DNA of 32,142 nt, from assembly GCA_003452935.1 (NCBI GenBank), contig DMMY01000005.1, positions 123,884-156,025 on the forward strand, given 5' to 3'. Each line of letters starts with the position of its first letter. The first letter of the stretch is position 1. The notes under the pieces are model-generated. The model searched no databases. It was not told where the DNA came from and worked only from the letters and a program-made list of their open reading frames with translations. The translations under genes and the position numbers were made by a program. Below are positions 14,987 to 23,232 of this stretch, piece by piece. The DNA comes from Elusimicrobiota bacterium (lineage in GTDB: Bacteria; Elusimicrobiota; Elusimicrobia; UBA1565; UBA9628).

Positions 14987-15942
14987 GGCCAGGTCAGGCC
15001 CGCGTTTTCCAGGACGCGGCAAAAGTCCTCGGGCGGGGGCGCCGTGACGGACAGCTCGTGTCCCGAGCCGGGATGGGGCAGGCTGAGGCGATGGGCGTGC
15101 AGCATCTGGCGTTGTGCGCCGAGTTTTTCGAGATCCTGCGCCGTTAGGGTCTTGCGCACGGCCTTCATGTAGAGCTCTCCCTTGCCCGTGTAGAGCTTGT
15201 CTCCCAGGACCGGATGCCCCAGGTGGGCGAGATGCACCCGGATCTGGTGCAATCGGCCGGTCCTGGGCAGGGCGCGGACCAAGGATACGGAGGCTCCCGA
15301 GGCCAGCCGCTCGAATTCGGTCGTCGCCGCCGCTCCGGTCCCGACTTTTTGACGCACCTTTATTTCGAGGTTTTCCCGGCCCAGGGGGGCGTCCACGATC
15401 TTCCGGCGCCAGGATATCCGCCCGAAGACCAGGGCCAGGTATTCTTTCTTCACGCGCCGGCTGAAAAAATGGCCGGCCAGCCTTTGAGCCGAGCGCGGGT
15501 CCTTGGCCAGAAGGAGCGCGCCGCTGGTCTCGCGATCCAGGCGGTGCGCGAGATGCAATTTCAGGCCGGGAAACTGACGCTTCAGGATCGAGGTGACGGT
15601 GTTGTTCTGCACCCGGTCCGTGGGATGGCACAGGAGCGGAGCCGGCTTGTTGATTATAAGGAGGCATTCATCCTCGTAAACCGCCGGGAGCTCGGTGTGC
15701 GGGCAGGGGAGCTCCTGGTGCCGGGGATAGCGGATGAGCACGGTCTCTCCGGAAGCGACGCGGGTCGCGGCCTTGACCAGGCGGCCGCGCAAGGATACCC
15801 GGCCCGAGGCTATGAGACGCTGGACCTGGTTGCGCGAGTAGCGGTGCAGGCGGGAGGCGAGATAGGAGTCCACGCGCAGGCCGTCATGGTCTTTCTGGAC
15901 GTCGAACGGGACCTCGACCCAGACCGAAGCCTCTACGTTCAT
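14983..15942 (-). CDS. RluA-family 23S rRNA/tRNA pseudouridine synthase
   Basis: This is a 319-residue enzyme that isomerises uridine to pseudouridine in structured RNA. An N-terminal S4 domain (GLRVDSYLASRLHRYSRNQVQRLIASGRV) precedes the catalytic domain, where LHLAHRLDRETSGALLLAK carries the catalytic Asp of the HRLDxxTSG motif. Conserved blocks INKPAPLLCHP, VKKEYLALV, GRLHQIRVHL and GHPVLGDKLY follow. It is a standard-length RluA/RluD relative, but the target position cannot be assigned from sequence. It is linked to xseB and the HAD gene by ATGA overlaps at both ends. Confidence 0.92.
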   Translation of the reverse strand: MNVEASVWVEVPFDVQKDHDGLRVDSYLASRLHRYSRNQVQRLIASGRVSLRGRLVKAATRVASGETVLIRYPRHQELPCPHTELPAVYEDECLLIINKPAPLLCHPTDRVQNNTVTSILKRQFPGLKLHLAHRLDRETSGALLLAKDPRSAQRLAGHFFSRRVKKEYLALVFGRISWRRKIVDAPLGRENLEIKVRQKVGTGAAATTEFERLASGASVSLVRALPRTGRLHQIRVHLAHLGHPVLGDKLYTGKGELYMKAVRKTLTAQDLEKLGAQRQMLHAHRLSLPHPGSGHELSVTAPPPEDFCRVLENAGLTWP

Positions 15943-16187
15943 GCGATGGTCTCGTCCATGGGCTTTCCCTTGAGTTTGCCGTTTTCCTTGGTGAGAATCT
16001 CCACCTTGGCCTTGGCGTCCTCGAGCTGCTTGGTCAGGCTTTTGGCCAGGCTCACGCCTTGCTCGAAAAGGGCCAGCGAGTCCTCCAGGCCTTTTGCGCC
16101 CGACTCGAGCTCATGCACGATGGACTCGAGTTTTTCCAAGGACGATTCGAACGTCGCGGCGCCTTCCTTCTTAGCGGTCTTGCTCAT
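15939..16187 (-). CDS. xseB: Exodeoxyribonuclease VII small subunit
   Basis: This 82-residue helical protein shows the XseB core FESSLEKLESIVHELESGAKGLEDSLALFEQGVSLAKS, the two-helix coiled hairpin that binds the large subunit. XseB multimers assemble on XseA to form exonuclease VII, which degrades single-stranded DNA from both ends in repair. It overlaps the end of xseA by 17 bases, as expected for coupled subunits, and its stop overlaps the RluA-like start. The length is normal for the family. Confidence 0.95.
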   Translation of the reverse strand: MSKTAKKEGAATFESSLEKLESIVHELESGAKGLEDSLALFEQGVSLAKSLTKQLEDAKAKVEILTKENGKLKGKPMDETIA

Positions 16188-17370
16188 ATTTCACCTCGCA
16201 ATGGATGGAGCCTTCCTGCAGGCGCACGCGCACGCGGTCTCCGGGCCGGACCTGATCGTCCCGGCGCAGGATGACCCGCTCGGGCCATTTCTCGGCTATG
16301 GCGTAGCCCCGGCCGAGGACCTTCAAGGGGCTGAAGGCGTCGAGCTTTTCCATTTGCAGGCGCAGGTCTTTTTCCGCGTGCAGGAGGACTTGGCGCGCTG
16401 CCTCGGGCAGGCGGCCGAAGAGCTCGTCGACGCGCTTGATGCGCTCCTCGTACATGCGATGGGGGCTTTGCAGGAAAGGATGCCGCGCGGCGAAGCTCAC
16501 ACGCTGTTCCAATCCGCGGATGCGGTCCATAACCGAGCCGAGCAGGTCTTGGGAGAACGCGTCGAGCCGGGCCAGGACCGCGGCTCTGTCCGGGGCCGCG
16601 AGCTCGGCCGCGGCCGAAGGCGTGGGCGCGCGCACGTCGGAGACGAAGTCCGCGATGGTCGTGTCCGTCTCGTGGCCCACGCAGGAGATGACCGGTATGG
16701 CGGAGGCCGCGATGGCCCGGGCCACGATCTCCTCGTTGAAGGCCCAAAGGTCCTCGATGGAGCCGCCTCCGCGGCCGACCAGGAGCACGTCCGTGTCCGG
16801 AGCCAGCTTGTTTAAGTCGGCGATGGCCTGGCTGATCTCCTCCTTGGCGCCCTCGCCCTGGACCTTGACCGGATAGACCAGGATCTCGAGGCTCGGCCAG
16901 CGGCGGGAAAGGACCGTGATCATGTCGTGTACGGCCGCGCCTTGCCCGGAGGTGACGATTCCCACGCGACGGGGATAGAGGGGCAGCGGCTTCTTGCGGG
17001 CTTCGTCGAAAAGGCCCTCGGCCGCGAGCTTGGCCTTGAGCTGCTCGAAGGCCAGCTGCAAGGCGCCTTTTTCGCGCGGTTCCATGGCGCTGATGATGAG
17101 CTGGACGTCGCCGCGCTTGACGTAGGAGGAGACGCGCGCCCGGACCAGGACCTTGAGGCCGTCCTGGGGCTTGAACTTGACGCCCAGGGCCGCGCCCTTG
17201 AACAGCACGGCCTGTATCTGGGCGTTTTCGTCTTTGAGGGTCAGGTACGTGTGGCCCGAGGGATAGGCGCGGCAGTTGGAGATTTCGCCCTCGACCCAAA
17301 GTTCCGGAAATGAGGCTTCCAGCAGCTCGTGGATCTGCCCGTTAATTTCGCTGACCGAATAAACCTTCAT
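16171..17370 (-). CDS. xseA: Exodeoxyribonuclease VII large subunit
   Basis: This 399-residue catalytic subunit of exonuclease VII starts with the OB-fold DNA-binding domain (VSEINGQIHELLE..LWVEGEISNCR..GHTYLTLKD, residues 1-100). The nuclease domain follows with RVGIVTSGQGAAVHDMITVLSRRWP, VLLVGRGGGSIEDLWAFNEE and PVISCVGHETDTTIADFVSDVRAPTPSAAAE. A helical region and a C-terminal beta segment (SPLKVLGRGYAIAE) complete the standard layout. The ATG at 17370 is supported by the conserved MKVYSVSEI start. The 32 bases before it are almost entirely a repeat-like sequence, so no normal ribosome-binding site is visible. Confidence 0.95.
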   Translation of the reverse strand: MKVYSVSEINGQIHELLEASFPELWVEGEISNCRAYPSGHTYLTLKDENAQIQAVLFKGAALGVKFKPQDGLKVLVRARVSSYVKRGDVQLIISAMEPREKGALQLAFEQLKAKLAAEGLFDEARKKPLPLYPRRVGIVTSGQGAAVHDMITVLSRRWPSLEILVYPVKVQGEGAKEEISQAIADLNKLAPDTDVLLVGRGGGSIEDLWAFNEEIVARAIAASAIPVISCVGHETDTTIADFVSDVRAPTPSAAAELAAPDRAAVLARLDAFSQDLLGSVMDRIRGLEQRVSFAARHPFLQSPHRMYEERIKRVDELFGRLPEAARQVLLHAEKDLRLQMEKLDAFSPLKVLGRGYAIAEKWPERVILRRDDQVRPGDRVRVRLQEGSIHCEVKYEQDR

Positions 17371-17372
17371 AA

Positions 17373-17406
17373 TGGTGTCAGGCTTTTACGAATTTTACGA
17401 TTTTAT
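17373..17406 (+). repeat. Diverged single arm of the REP/RAYT-type repeat, upstream of xseA
   Basis: The plus strand reads TGGTGTCAGGCTTTTACG followed by two more TTTTA(CGA) units. The opening TGGxGTCAGG and the tandem T-rich heptamers parallel the left arm at 14207-14238 (TGGGGTCAGG, then repeated TTTGACA). Like that arm, it ends directly in front of a minus-strand ATG. It fills the gap between the rarA stop (17403) and xseA. No inverted partner is seen nearby. Confidence 0.55.
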
Positions 17407-18704
17407 CGCTGACGGCGCAGAGCCTTGAGGAATTCGTTGATTCTTTTCTCGTCGCCGAGGTCCGTGGGCTCGTAGAAGCGCTTGGGCTCGGGCATGTACT
17501 CCTGGGGCGTGTAGTGGCCGGGGAAGTTGTGCGGGTATTTGTAGCCCTGGCCGTGGCTGCGGGATTTCGCGTCGAGGCTGGCGTCGCGCAGATGCAGGGG
17601 CACCTCGCGGGCCGGACCATCCCGAGCCTCGGTCATGGCCGCGTCGATGGCCAGGTAGGCCGCGTTGGACTTGGGCGCGGCGGCCACGTAGACCGCGGCC
17701 TGGGCCAGGGGGATGCGGGCTTCGGGCATGCCCAAGACCTCGGCCGCGTGGAAGGCCGCCGAGGCGACCAGGACGGCGCGGAAGTCTGCGGTGCCCACGT
17801 CCTCCGAGGCGCAGATCAGGATGCGCCTGGCGATAAAGCGGGGGTCCTCGCCCGCGACCAGCATCTTGGCCATCCAGTAGAGCGCCGCGTCCGGATCCGA
17901 GCCGCGCATGGACTTGATGAAGGCCGAGATGTGATCGTAGTGGTCGTCGGATTTCTTGTCGTAGCGGATCGAGCGCCGCTGGATGGATTCCTCCGCGACT
18001 TCGAGCGTGATGCGCCGCGCCCCGTCGCGGCCCGGAGCCGTGGACAGGGCCGCGAGCTCCAGGGCGTTGAGCAGCTTGCGCGCGTCGCCGCCGGCCATGC
18101 GCGTGAGATGAGCCGCGGCCTCGGCGGAGAGCGTCAGCTTGAGTTTTCCCAACCCCCGCTCCTGGTCCGCGAGGGCGCGCTTGAGGATGGCAAGCAGGTG
18201 TTCCTCGCCGAGCGGCTGGAACTCGAACGCCGTGAAGCGCGAGAGCAGGGCCGCGTTGACGTAAAAGGAGGGATTCTCGGTGGTGAGGCCGATGAGCAGG
18301 ACGTCGCCGCGCTCGACCGAGGGCAGCAGCACGTCCTGTTGGGTCCGGTTGAAATGGTGGATTTCGTCGATGAGCAGCAGGGTGCGGCGGCCCAGATGCC
18401 CGGCCGAGTATTTGGCCGATTCCAGGACTTTCTTGAGGTCCGCCACGCCCGCGGCCACGGCGTTGAGCTCGACTACGTCCGCGCGGGAGCGTTGCGCGAT
18501 GAATCGGGCCAGAGCGGTCTTGCCCGAGCCCGGGGGACCGAAGAAAAGGGCCGAGGTGAAGCGGTCGGCCTCGATGAGCCGGCGCAGCATCTTGCCGGGG
18601 CCCAGGAGCCGCTCCTGGCCGGCGAATTCCGATAGGGCCCGGGGCGCCAGACGCGCGGCCAAAGGCTCGTTGGAGCGGTTCGCGGAGAAAAGTTCCTCGG
18701 GCAC
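17403..18704 (-). CDS. rarA: Replication-associated recombination protein A (RarA/MgsA) AAA+ ATPase
   Basis: This 433-residue clamp-loader-like AAA+ protein acts at stalled replication forks and gaps. The N-terminal PLAARLAPRALSEFAGQERLLG precedes Walker A GPPGSGKT (residues 56-63) and Walker B LLLIDEIHHFN (Asp113, Glu114). Sensor-type blocks follow (LLIGLTTENPSF, LLSRFTAFEF, GGDARKLLNALE). The C-terminal MgsA domain is complete, ending with the family hallmark KYPHNFPGHYTPQEYMPE. The GTG at 18704 lies 4 bases after the zapA stop and gives the expected N-terminus. It is separated from xseA only by the repeat-like 32 bases. Confidence 0.95.
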   Translation of the reverse strand: MPEELFSANRSNEPLAARLAPRALSEFAGQERLLGPGKMLRRLIEADRFTSALFFGPPGSGKTALARFIAQRSRADVVELNAVAAGVADLKKVLESAKYSAGHLGRRTLLLIDEIHHFNRTQQDVLLPSVERGDVLLIGLTTENPSFYVNAALLSRFTAFEFQPLGEEHLLAILKRALADQERGLGKLKLTLSAEAAAHLTRMAGGDARKLLNALELAALSTAPGRDGARRITLEVAEESIQRRSIRYDKKSDDHYDHISAFIKSMRGSDPDAALYWMAKMLVAGEDPRFIARRILICASEDVGTADFRAVLVASAAFHAAEVLGMPEARIPLAQAAVYVAAAPKSNAAYLAIDAAMTEARDGPAREVPLHLRDASLDAKSRSHGQGYKYPHNFPGHYTPQEYMPEPKRFYEPTDLGDEKRINEFLKALRRQR

Positions 18705-18708
18705 GGCG

Positions 18709-19035
18709 CTATTCGCTCTTGGCCTCTGGCAGGGGGCCGGCCGCTGCCAGCGTCTGCTGCAGGGTATTGACCACGCTTTCCAGAGTGTTTTCCAGGGCGT
18801 CCTGGTTGGTCTTTTCCGCTTGCTGCATCTGGTAGAGGTCGACGGCCATATAAAACGCCGTGATGATGGCCAGCTTGGAGCTGTCCGCGATCTTGGGATA
18901 GAGGGCCTGCACTTGGTCGTGCTTTTCGTTGACGTTGTTGGCGATGGAGACGATTTCCATGGGAGTGAGATCGTCGATTTCCACGGTGAAGCGCCGGCGC
19001 GCGATCTCGACTTCCACCTTTTCATTCATGCTCAT
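18709..19035 (-). CDS. zapA: Cell division protein ZapA
   Basis: This 108-residue ZapA-like protein binds FtsZ and bundles protofilaments at the division site. The globular head comprises KVEVEIARRRFTVEIDDLTPMEIVSIANNVNEKHDQV and the LAIITAFYMAVDLYQ helix, followed by a coiled-coil tail (QAEKTNQDALENTLESVVNTLQQTL). The position after pheST and a second coiled-coil gene is typical of many genomes. The start overlaps the upstream coiled-coil gene by ATGA. Confidence 0.85.
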   Translation of the reverse strand: MSMNEKVEVEIARRRFTVEIDDLTPMEIVSIANNVNEKHDQVQALYPKIADSSKLAIITAFYMAVDLYQMQQAEKTNQDALENTLESVVNTLQQTLAAAGPLPEAKSE

Positions 19036-19268
19036 GAGATCTTCTCCAGCTTCTGCGCCAGGCGCTCCAATCGATTTTTGACTTTCTCATGCCGGGCCAG
19101 GGCGGCCTGGGCTTGGCGCAGGTCGGCGTGAAGCTTGCGGTTCTCGGCGTCGAGTTTGGCGTTGACCTCGGCAAGCCTGGCGCTGCGCGCGGAGAGGGTC
19201 TGCAGGAGCTTCGAGGCTTGGGCGATGAGCTTTTCGAGGTGCTTGAGTTTCGGGGCTAGTGGGATCAT
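19032..19268 (-). CDS. Small coiled-coil protein upstream of zapA (ZapB-like candidate)
   Basis: This 78-residue protein consists almost wholly of heptad-rich helix (KHLEKLIAQASKLLQTLSARSARLAEVNAKLDAEN and onward) with Leu, Ala, Lys and Glu predominating. It has no signal peptide or membrane span. ZapB and related division-site proteins are short cytoplasmic coiled coils of this size, and the gene overlaps zapA by ATGA, so a role in FtsZ-ring organisation is reasonable but unproven. ATG at 19268 is preferred; GTG at 19280 would add four residues and would lie inside the palindromic element. The conserved GGGGGTGG end of that element may act as the ribosome-binding site. Confidence 0.7.
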   Translation of the reverse strand: MIPLAPKLKHLEKLIAQASKLLQTLSARSARLAEVNAKLDAENRKLHADLRQAQAALARHEKVKNRLERLAQKLEKIS

Positions 19269-19276
19269 GGCGATGG

Positions 19277-19347
19277 CCACCCCCGACGGATTGACAGCCC
19301 CCCTCGTAGGGGGGCTGTCAGACTCGGCGCTTTCGGCGCCGAGTTCC
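19277..19347 (-). repeat. Two-hairpin dispersed palindromic element, copy 2 (between pheT and the coiled-coil gene)
   Basis: On the minus strand it begins GGAACTCGGCGCC and ends TCCGTCGGGGGTGG, matching copy 1 (10745-10817) end to end with a 2-base loop deletion. Hairpin I has a 9-bp stem around CGAAA. Hairpin II pairs TGACAGCCCCCCT with AGGGGGGCTGTCA around ACG. Four base pairs of hairpin II differ from copy 1, each by a compensatory double change. It lies 3 bases after the pheT stop. Confidence 0.85.
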
Positions 19348-19350
19348 TCT

Positions 19351-21750
19351 TCATGACCTCAAGACCGCGCCGAGCCGGCGCGAGAGTTCGGCCAGGATGC
19401 TCTCGACCGCGGAGGCGACTTCGGCGTCCTTGAGGGTGCGGTCCTCGCAGCCGAAAACAAGGCGCACGGTCAGGCTTTGGCGGCCTTGGGGCACGCCTTG
19501 TCCCGTGAACTTGTCGACCAGCTCCACGTCGCGCAAGGGCGCGGCCCGGCAGGAGCGGATCGCCTCCTCCACCCGGCCGTAGGCCACGTCCGAGCCGACG
19601 AGGAAGGAGAGGTCGCGGCTGGCCCCCGGGAAAACGCTGAAGGCCGAGAATTTCGCCAGATGAGGCTTGAGCGCGCAGAGCCGGTCGAGGTCCACGTCGA
19701 AGAGGCATGCTCCTTCGCGTTCGAGTTCCCAGGCGCGGGCCGCTTGAGGGTGGATGAGCCCCACCGTCGCCAGCAAGCCGTCGGGAAGGACCAGGCGCAG
19801 GCTGGCGCGCGGATGGAAAAGAGGGTCGCCGGGGCAACGCCGCGCCTCTGCGGCGTCCAAGGGCAGCCATTGTAGATGGGGTATGCCGGCGAGAAGTTCG
19901 CCGAGGACTCCCTTGGCGTCGTAGATGTCGAGCCTTTGGCCGCGCGGCGCTTTCCAGTGGCGCAGAGCGGGACCCAGCAGCACGGCGGCGGCGTGCGTGC
20001 TTTCGGCGACTGCCTCGGCCGTGCGGGCGTAGATCTTCCCGATTTCGAAGAGGCGCACGGTCTCGGAGCCGTTGTTGAGGTTGAGGCGCGCGTTTTCAAG
20101 CAAGCCGATGAGCAGAGTCGGCCGCAGGGCGGCGTATTCCTCGGAGATGGGATTGAGGACCCGCGCCAGGGGAACGTCCAGGCGCGCTTGGACGGCCTGC
20201 TTTTCGGAAATCAGATCGTAGTTGTAGGCCTCGCAGAGACCGAGCGCGGCGAGTCTTTGGCGGCAGCGGTCCGCGGCGGCCTGCGCGGGCAGGGCGGGAG
20301 AAGGGCTTACGATCGATGGAGCCAGCCGGTAAGGGATCTTGTCGTAGCCGCTCAGGCGCGCGACTTCCTCGGCCAGATCCCAGGCGCTGGTCAGGTCGCG
20401 GCGGAAGGACGGGACGGTCACGCTGAGGCGCTCTGCCTGCTTCTCGAATCCGGCGCTGACGCGGCGCAGAATTGACTCGACTTCGCCGTCCTCAAGCGAG
20501 GTCCCCAGTATGGCGTTGAGCCGCGCGCTGGTCACTATGATGGGAGAAGCCGGCTGGGACTGGGCGCGGCGCTCCAGAGGCTCGGAGAACTTGACGTCGC
20601 GGCCGCAGAGCCTGACGATGAGCTCGGTGGCGCGGGCCGAGGCCGAGGCCGAGGCCTCCGGGTCGACGCCCCGCTCGAAGCGGTAGGAGGCGTCAGACTT
20701 GAGCTTCAGCGCCTGGGAGGTCCGGCGCGTCGTGGCCGGGTCGAAGAGCGCGCTTTCCAAGAAGGCGCGCGTGGTCCGGTCCGTGACGCCGGTGTCCCGG
20801 CCGCCCATCACGCCGGCGATGGCCACGGGCTTTTTCTGATCCGCTATCACCAGGCAACGCTCGCTTAGCGCGTATTCCTTTTCGTCCAAGGCGATGATCT
20901 TCTCGCCGGGCCGGGCGAAGCGCACCACGATGGATCCCTCCAGGCGGTCCATGTCAAAGGCGTGCATGGGCTGGCCCATGTCCATGAGCAGATAGTTGGT
21001 GATGTCTACGAGATTGTTGATGGGCCGCAGTCCCACGGCTTCCAGCTTGGCCGCGAGCCACCCGGGGCTTGGCCCGATGCGCAGGCCTTCGAGGCTGCGG
21101 CCCACGTAGCGCGGGCAGGCCTGCGGGGCATTGACTTCTACGCCCAAGGAGGCGATGGCGCCTGCCGGCAGCCGGGACGCGGGCTGCGCGCGCAGGGGAA
21201 TTTGAAAGAAGGCGGAGAGTTCCCGGGCCAGGCCCAGATGCGATAGGCAGTCTGGGCGGTTGGGAGTGAACTCGACGTCGAGGATTTGATCCGTGTGCCC
21301 CAGGGCTTCGGCCAAGTCGCGGCCCACGGGGCTGGCCGGGTCCATGACCCAGATGCCCCCGCCGTTCTCGCCCAGGCCCAGTTCCTGGCGCGAGCAGATC
21401 ATGCCCTGGGACTCGACGCCGCGGATCTTGGCGCGCTCGATCTTGAATCCGCCCGGCAGCACCGCGCCCAGGCGCGCCAGGGCCACTTTCTGTCCGGCGG
21501 CCACGTTCGCGGCTCCGCAGACCACGGAATGCTTTTGAGTGCCGTCGTCGACCTGGCAGAGGGAGAGGCGGTCGGCGTTGGGGTGCTTGTCCACGGCGAG
21601 CACCTGCCCGGTCACGACGCCGGAAAATCCCGGCCCGCGGTTCTCGACGGCCGTCACCTCGAAGCCGAGTTGGAGGAGCTGGTCGGCCAGGTCCTCGGCC
21701 GGCAGTTCGAGAGCGATGTGCTCCTTGAGCCAGTTATACGATACTTTCAT
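19351..21750 (-). CDS. pheT: Phenylalanine-tRNA ligase beta subunit
   Basis: This is a full-length 799-residue beta subunit of the bacterial PheRS heterotetramer. MKVSYNWLKEHI is the canonical N-terminus. An EMAP-type tRNA-binding domain (VVTGQVLAVDKHPNADRLSLCQVD to about residue 150) follows. Next come the B3/4 editing domain, the B5 domain and the catalytic-like core (SYRFERGVDPE, LDLAEEVARLSGYDKIP-like blocks). The C-terminal ferredoxin-like anticodon-binding domain carries FSAFSVFPGASRDLSFLV. The start overlaps pheS by 17 bases, so translation of the two subunits is coupled. Confidence 0.97.
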   Translation of the reverse strand: MKVSYNWLKEHIALELPAEDLADQLLQLGFEVTAVENRGPGFSGVVTGQVLAVDKHPNADRLSLCQVDDGTQKHSVVCGAANVAAGQKVALARLGAVLPGGFKIERAKIRGVESQGMICSRQELGLGENGGGIWVMDPASPVGRDLAEALGHTDQILDVEFTPNRPDCLSHLGLARELSAFFQIPLRAQPASRLPAGAIASLGVEVNAPQACPRYVGRSLEGLRIGPSPGWLAAKLEAVGLRPINNLVDITNYLLMDMGQPMHAFDMDRLEGSIVVRFARPGEKIIALDEKEYALSERCLVIADQKKPVAIAGVMGGRDTGVTDRTTRAFLESALFDPATTRRTSQALKLKSDASYRFERGVDPEASASASARATELIVRLCGRDVKFSEPLERRAQSQPASPIIVTSARLNAILGTSLEDGEVESILRRVSAGFEKQAERLSVTVPSFRRDLTSAWDLAEEVARLSGYDKIPYRLAPSIVSPSPALPAQAAADRCRQRLAALGLCEAYNYDLISEKQAVQARLDVPLARVLNPISEEYAALRPTLLIGLLENARLNLNNGSETVRLFEIGKIYARTAEAVAESTHAAAVLLGPALRHWKAPRGQRLDIYDAKGVLGELLAGIPHLQWLPLDAAEARRCPGDPLFHPRASLRLVLPDGLLATVGLIHPQAARAWELEREGACLFDVDLDRLCALKPHLAKFSAFSVFPGASRDLSFLVGSDVAYGRVEEAIRSCRAAPLRDVELVDKFTGQGVPQGRQSLTVRLVFGCEDRTLKDAEVASAVESILAELSRRLGAVLRS

Positions 21751-22798
21751 CGAATTGGCGCAGGAAGCGCAGGTCGTTGGCGAAGAAGAGGCGCATGTCC
21801 GGCACGCCCAGGCGCAGGATCGCGATGCGCTCCACGCCCATGCCGAAGGCGAAGCCGGACCACTTCTCGGGGTCGTAGTTCACGGACCGAAATACGTTGG
21901 GGTGGACCATTCCCGCGCCCATGATCTCGATCCAGCCCGAGCGCTTGCAGGCCGGGCAGCCCGAGCCGCCGCAGATAAGGCAGCGCACGTCCACCTCGGC
22001 CGATGGCTCGGTGAACGGGAAGTATGAGGGCCGAAATCGCGTCTTGGTGGCCGAGCCGAAGAGCCCCTGCAAAAAGGTCTGGATGGTCCCCTTGAGGTCC
22101 GCGAATGAGATTCCTTGATCCACGGCCAGGCCCTCGATCTGGTGAAAGACCGCGGAGTGGGCGGCGTCTACGGCCTCGTGCCGGAAGACCCGTCCGGGAC
22201 AGATGACGCGCAAGGGCGGCGCGGCGGTTTCCATGGTGCGGATCTGCACGGGAGAGGTGTGGGTGCGCAGCAGAAGCGGCACGTCCTGGAGGTAGAACGT
22301 GTCCTGCAGATCCCGCGCCGCGTGATGCTCGGGAATGTTGAGGGCCTCGAAATTGTAGCGCTGCGTCTCCACGTGGGGGCCTTCGGCCCAGGAAAAGCCC
22401 ATGAGGCTGAGAATGCGGGTCATTTCATTGACGGTCTGGGTGATGGGGTGCAGGCGGCCTCTCGGCGCGGCCGCCGGGGGCAGGGTCAGGTCGACAGCGG
22501 ATTTTTCCAGGGCCGTGACGTCTTCGGCCGCCTCAAGTTGGGAGCGGCGGCCGCTGAGGAGGCTCTCCAACTCGGCCTTGAGCCCCTGGGCTCGCGGGCC
22601 GAGTTCCCGCCGGTCCTCAAGAGAGAGGTCCTTGAGCCCTTTGAGGAGTTCGGTCAACTCGCCTTTGCGGCCCAGAAGGCGCACGCGCAGGCTTTCGAGA
22701 TTTTCCGGAGTCGGGGCCTCGCGGATTTGGCCGCTCAGAGAGGCCGCGGCCAACCGGCCGAAGGCGGTTTCCCATTCGGCGCGCGTCAGCGGGGACAC
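21734..22798 (-). CDS. pheS: Phenylalanine-tRNA ligase alpha subunit
   Basis: This 354-residue catalytic subunit charges tRNA-Phe. An N-terminal coiled coil (residues about 1-90) binds tRNA. The class II core shows motif 2 (PGRVFRHEAVDAAHSAVFHQIEGL, residues 201-224) and motif 3 (GFAFGMGVERIAIL). An inserted Cys4 knuckle (Cys273, Cys276, Cys281, Cys284) probably binds zinc, as in some other bacterial PheS proteins. The GTG start at 22798 has an upstream GGGGAAG about six bases away, and the gene lies 13 bases after rplT. It overlaps pheT by 17 bases. Confidence 0.97.
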   Translation of the reverse strand: MSPLTRAEWETAFGRLAAASLSGQIREAPTPENLESLRVRLLGRKGELTELLKGLKDLSLEDRRELGPRAQGLKAELESLLSGRRSQLEAAEDVTALEKSAVDLTLPPAAAPRGRLHPITQTVNEMTRILSLMGFSWAEGPHVETQRYNFEALNIPEHHAARDLQDTFYLQDVPLLLRTHTSPVQIRTMETAAPPLRVICPGRVFRHEAVDAAHSAVFHQIEGLAVDQGISFADLKGTIQTFLQGLFGSATKTRFRPSYFPFTEPSAEVDVRCLICGGSGCPACKRSGWIEIMGAGMVHPNVFRSVNYDPEKWSGFAFGMGVERIAILRLGVPDMRLFFANDLRFLRQFDESIV

Positions 22799-22811
22799 GG
22801 CAGCTTCCCCG

Positions 22812-23159
22812 TCAGGCGCCTTGGGCGATGGTGACCAGCTTCTTGAAGGAGGCTCCGTCGCGGATCGCCATCTCGGAGAGCATCTTCCGATTCAGGGTGA
22901 TATTCGCTTTCTTCAAGCCGGCCATGAACCGGGAGTAGGTGGTTCCCTGCTCGCGGCAGGCGGCGTTGATGCGCTCGATCCAGAGCGAGCGGAAATCTCC
23001 CTTCTTGTCCTTGCGTCCCACGTAGGCGGCGGCCAGGGACTTTTCCACCTGCTGCTTGACCATCCGCCATTTCCGGCTCTTGTCGGAGTAGAAGCCCTTG
23101 GCCAGGCGGAACTTCTTCTTCTTGTGATGGCGGGTCGTTACGCCGGATTTGATTCGCAT
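22812..23159 (-). CDS. rplT: 50S ribosomal protein L20
   Basis: This 115-residue L20 has the basic N-terminal tail (RIKSGVTTRHHKKKKFRLAKGF) and globular part (RSLWIERINAACREQGTTYSRFMAGLKKANI..NRKMLSEMAI) that are universal in the family. L20 binds 23S rRNA early in assembly and in many bacteria also represses its own operon. GAGGA lies seven bases before the ATG. The 73-base gap to rpmI contains a short stem (TCCCGG/CCGGGA, 23208-23225) that could belong to such a control site; this is conjecture. Confidence 0.98.
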   Translation of the reverse strand: MRIKSGVTTRHHKKKKFRLAKGFYSDKSRKWRMVKQQVEKSLAAAYVGRKDKKGDFRSLWIERINAACREQGTTYSRFMAGLKKANITLNRKMLSEMAIRDGASFKKLVTIAQGA

Positions 23160-23232
23160 AATCCTGTCCTCACTGCAAAGTTAGATGAACGGCGTCGCGC
23201 GACAAGCTCCCGGACTGCGCCGGGAACCTGGG

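Noticed and set aside
14987..15667. Upstream extension of the HAD gene to 434 codons
   Set aside because: It lies wholly inside the RluA-like gene in another frame, and the HAD motif I begins 12 residues after the ATG at 14986.
15214..16815. Long plus-strand open frame (533 codons) across the RluA-like, xseB and xseA region
   Set aside because: It is antisense to three clearly conserved genes and its translation shows no family motifs; long shadow frames are expected at this GC content.
18705..19025. N-terminal extension of rarA through zapA
   Set aside because: It is a shadow of zapA and the extension has no AAA+ similarity. The GTG at 18704 gives the standard RarA N-terminus.
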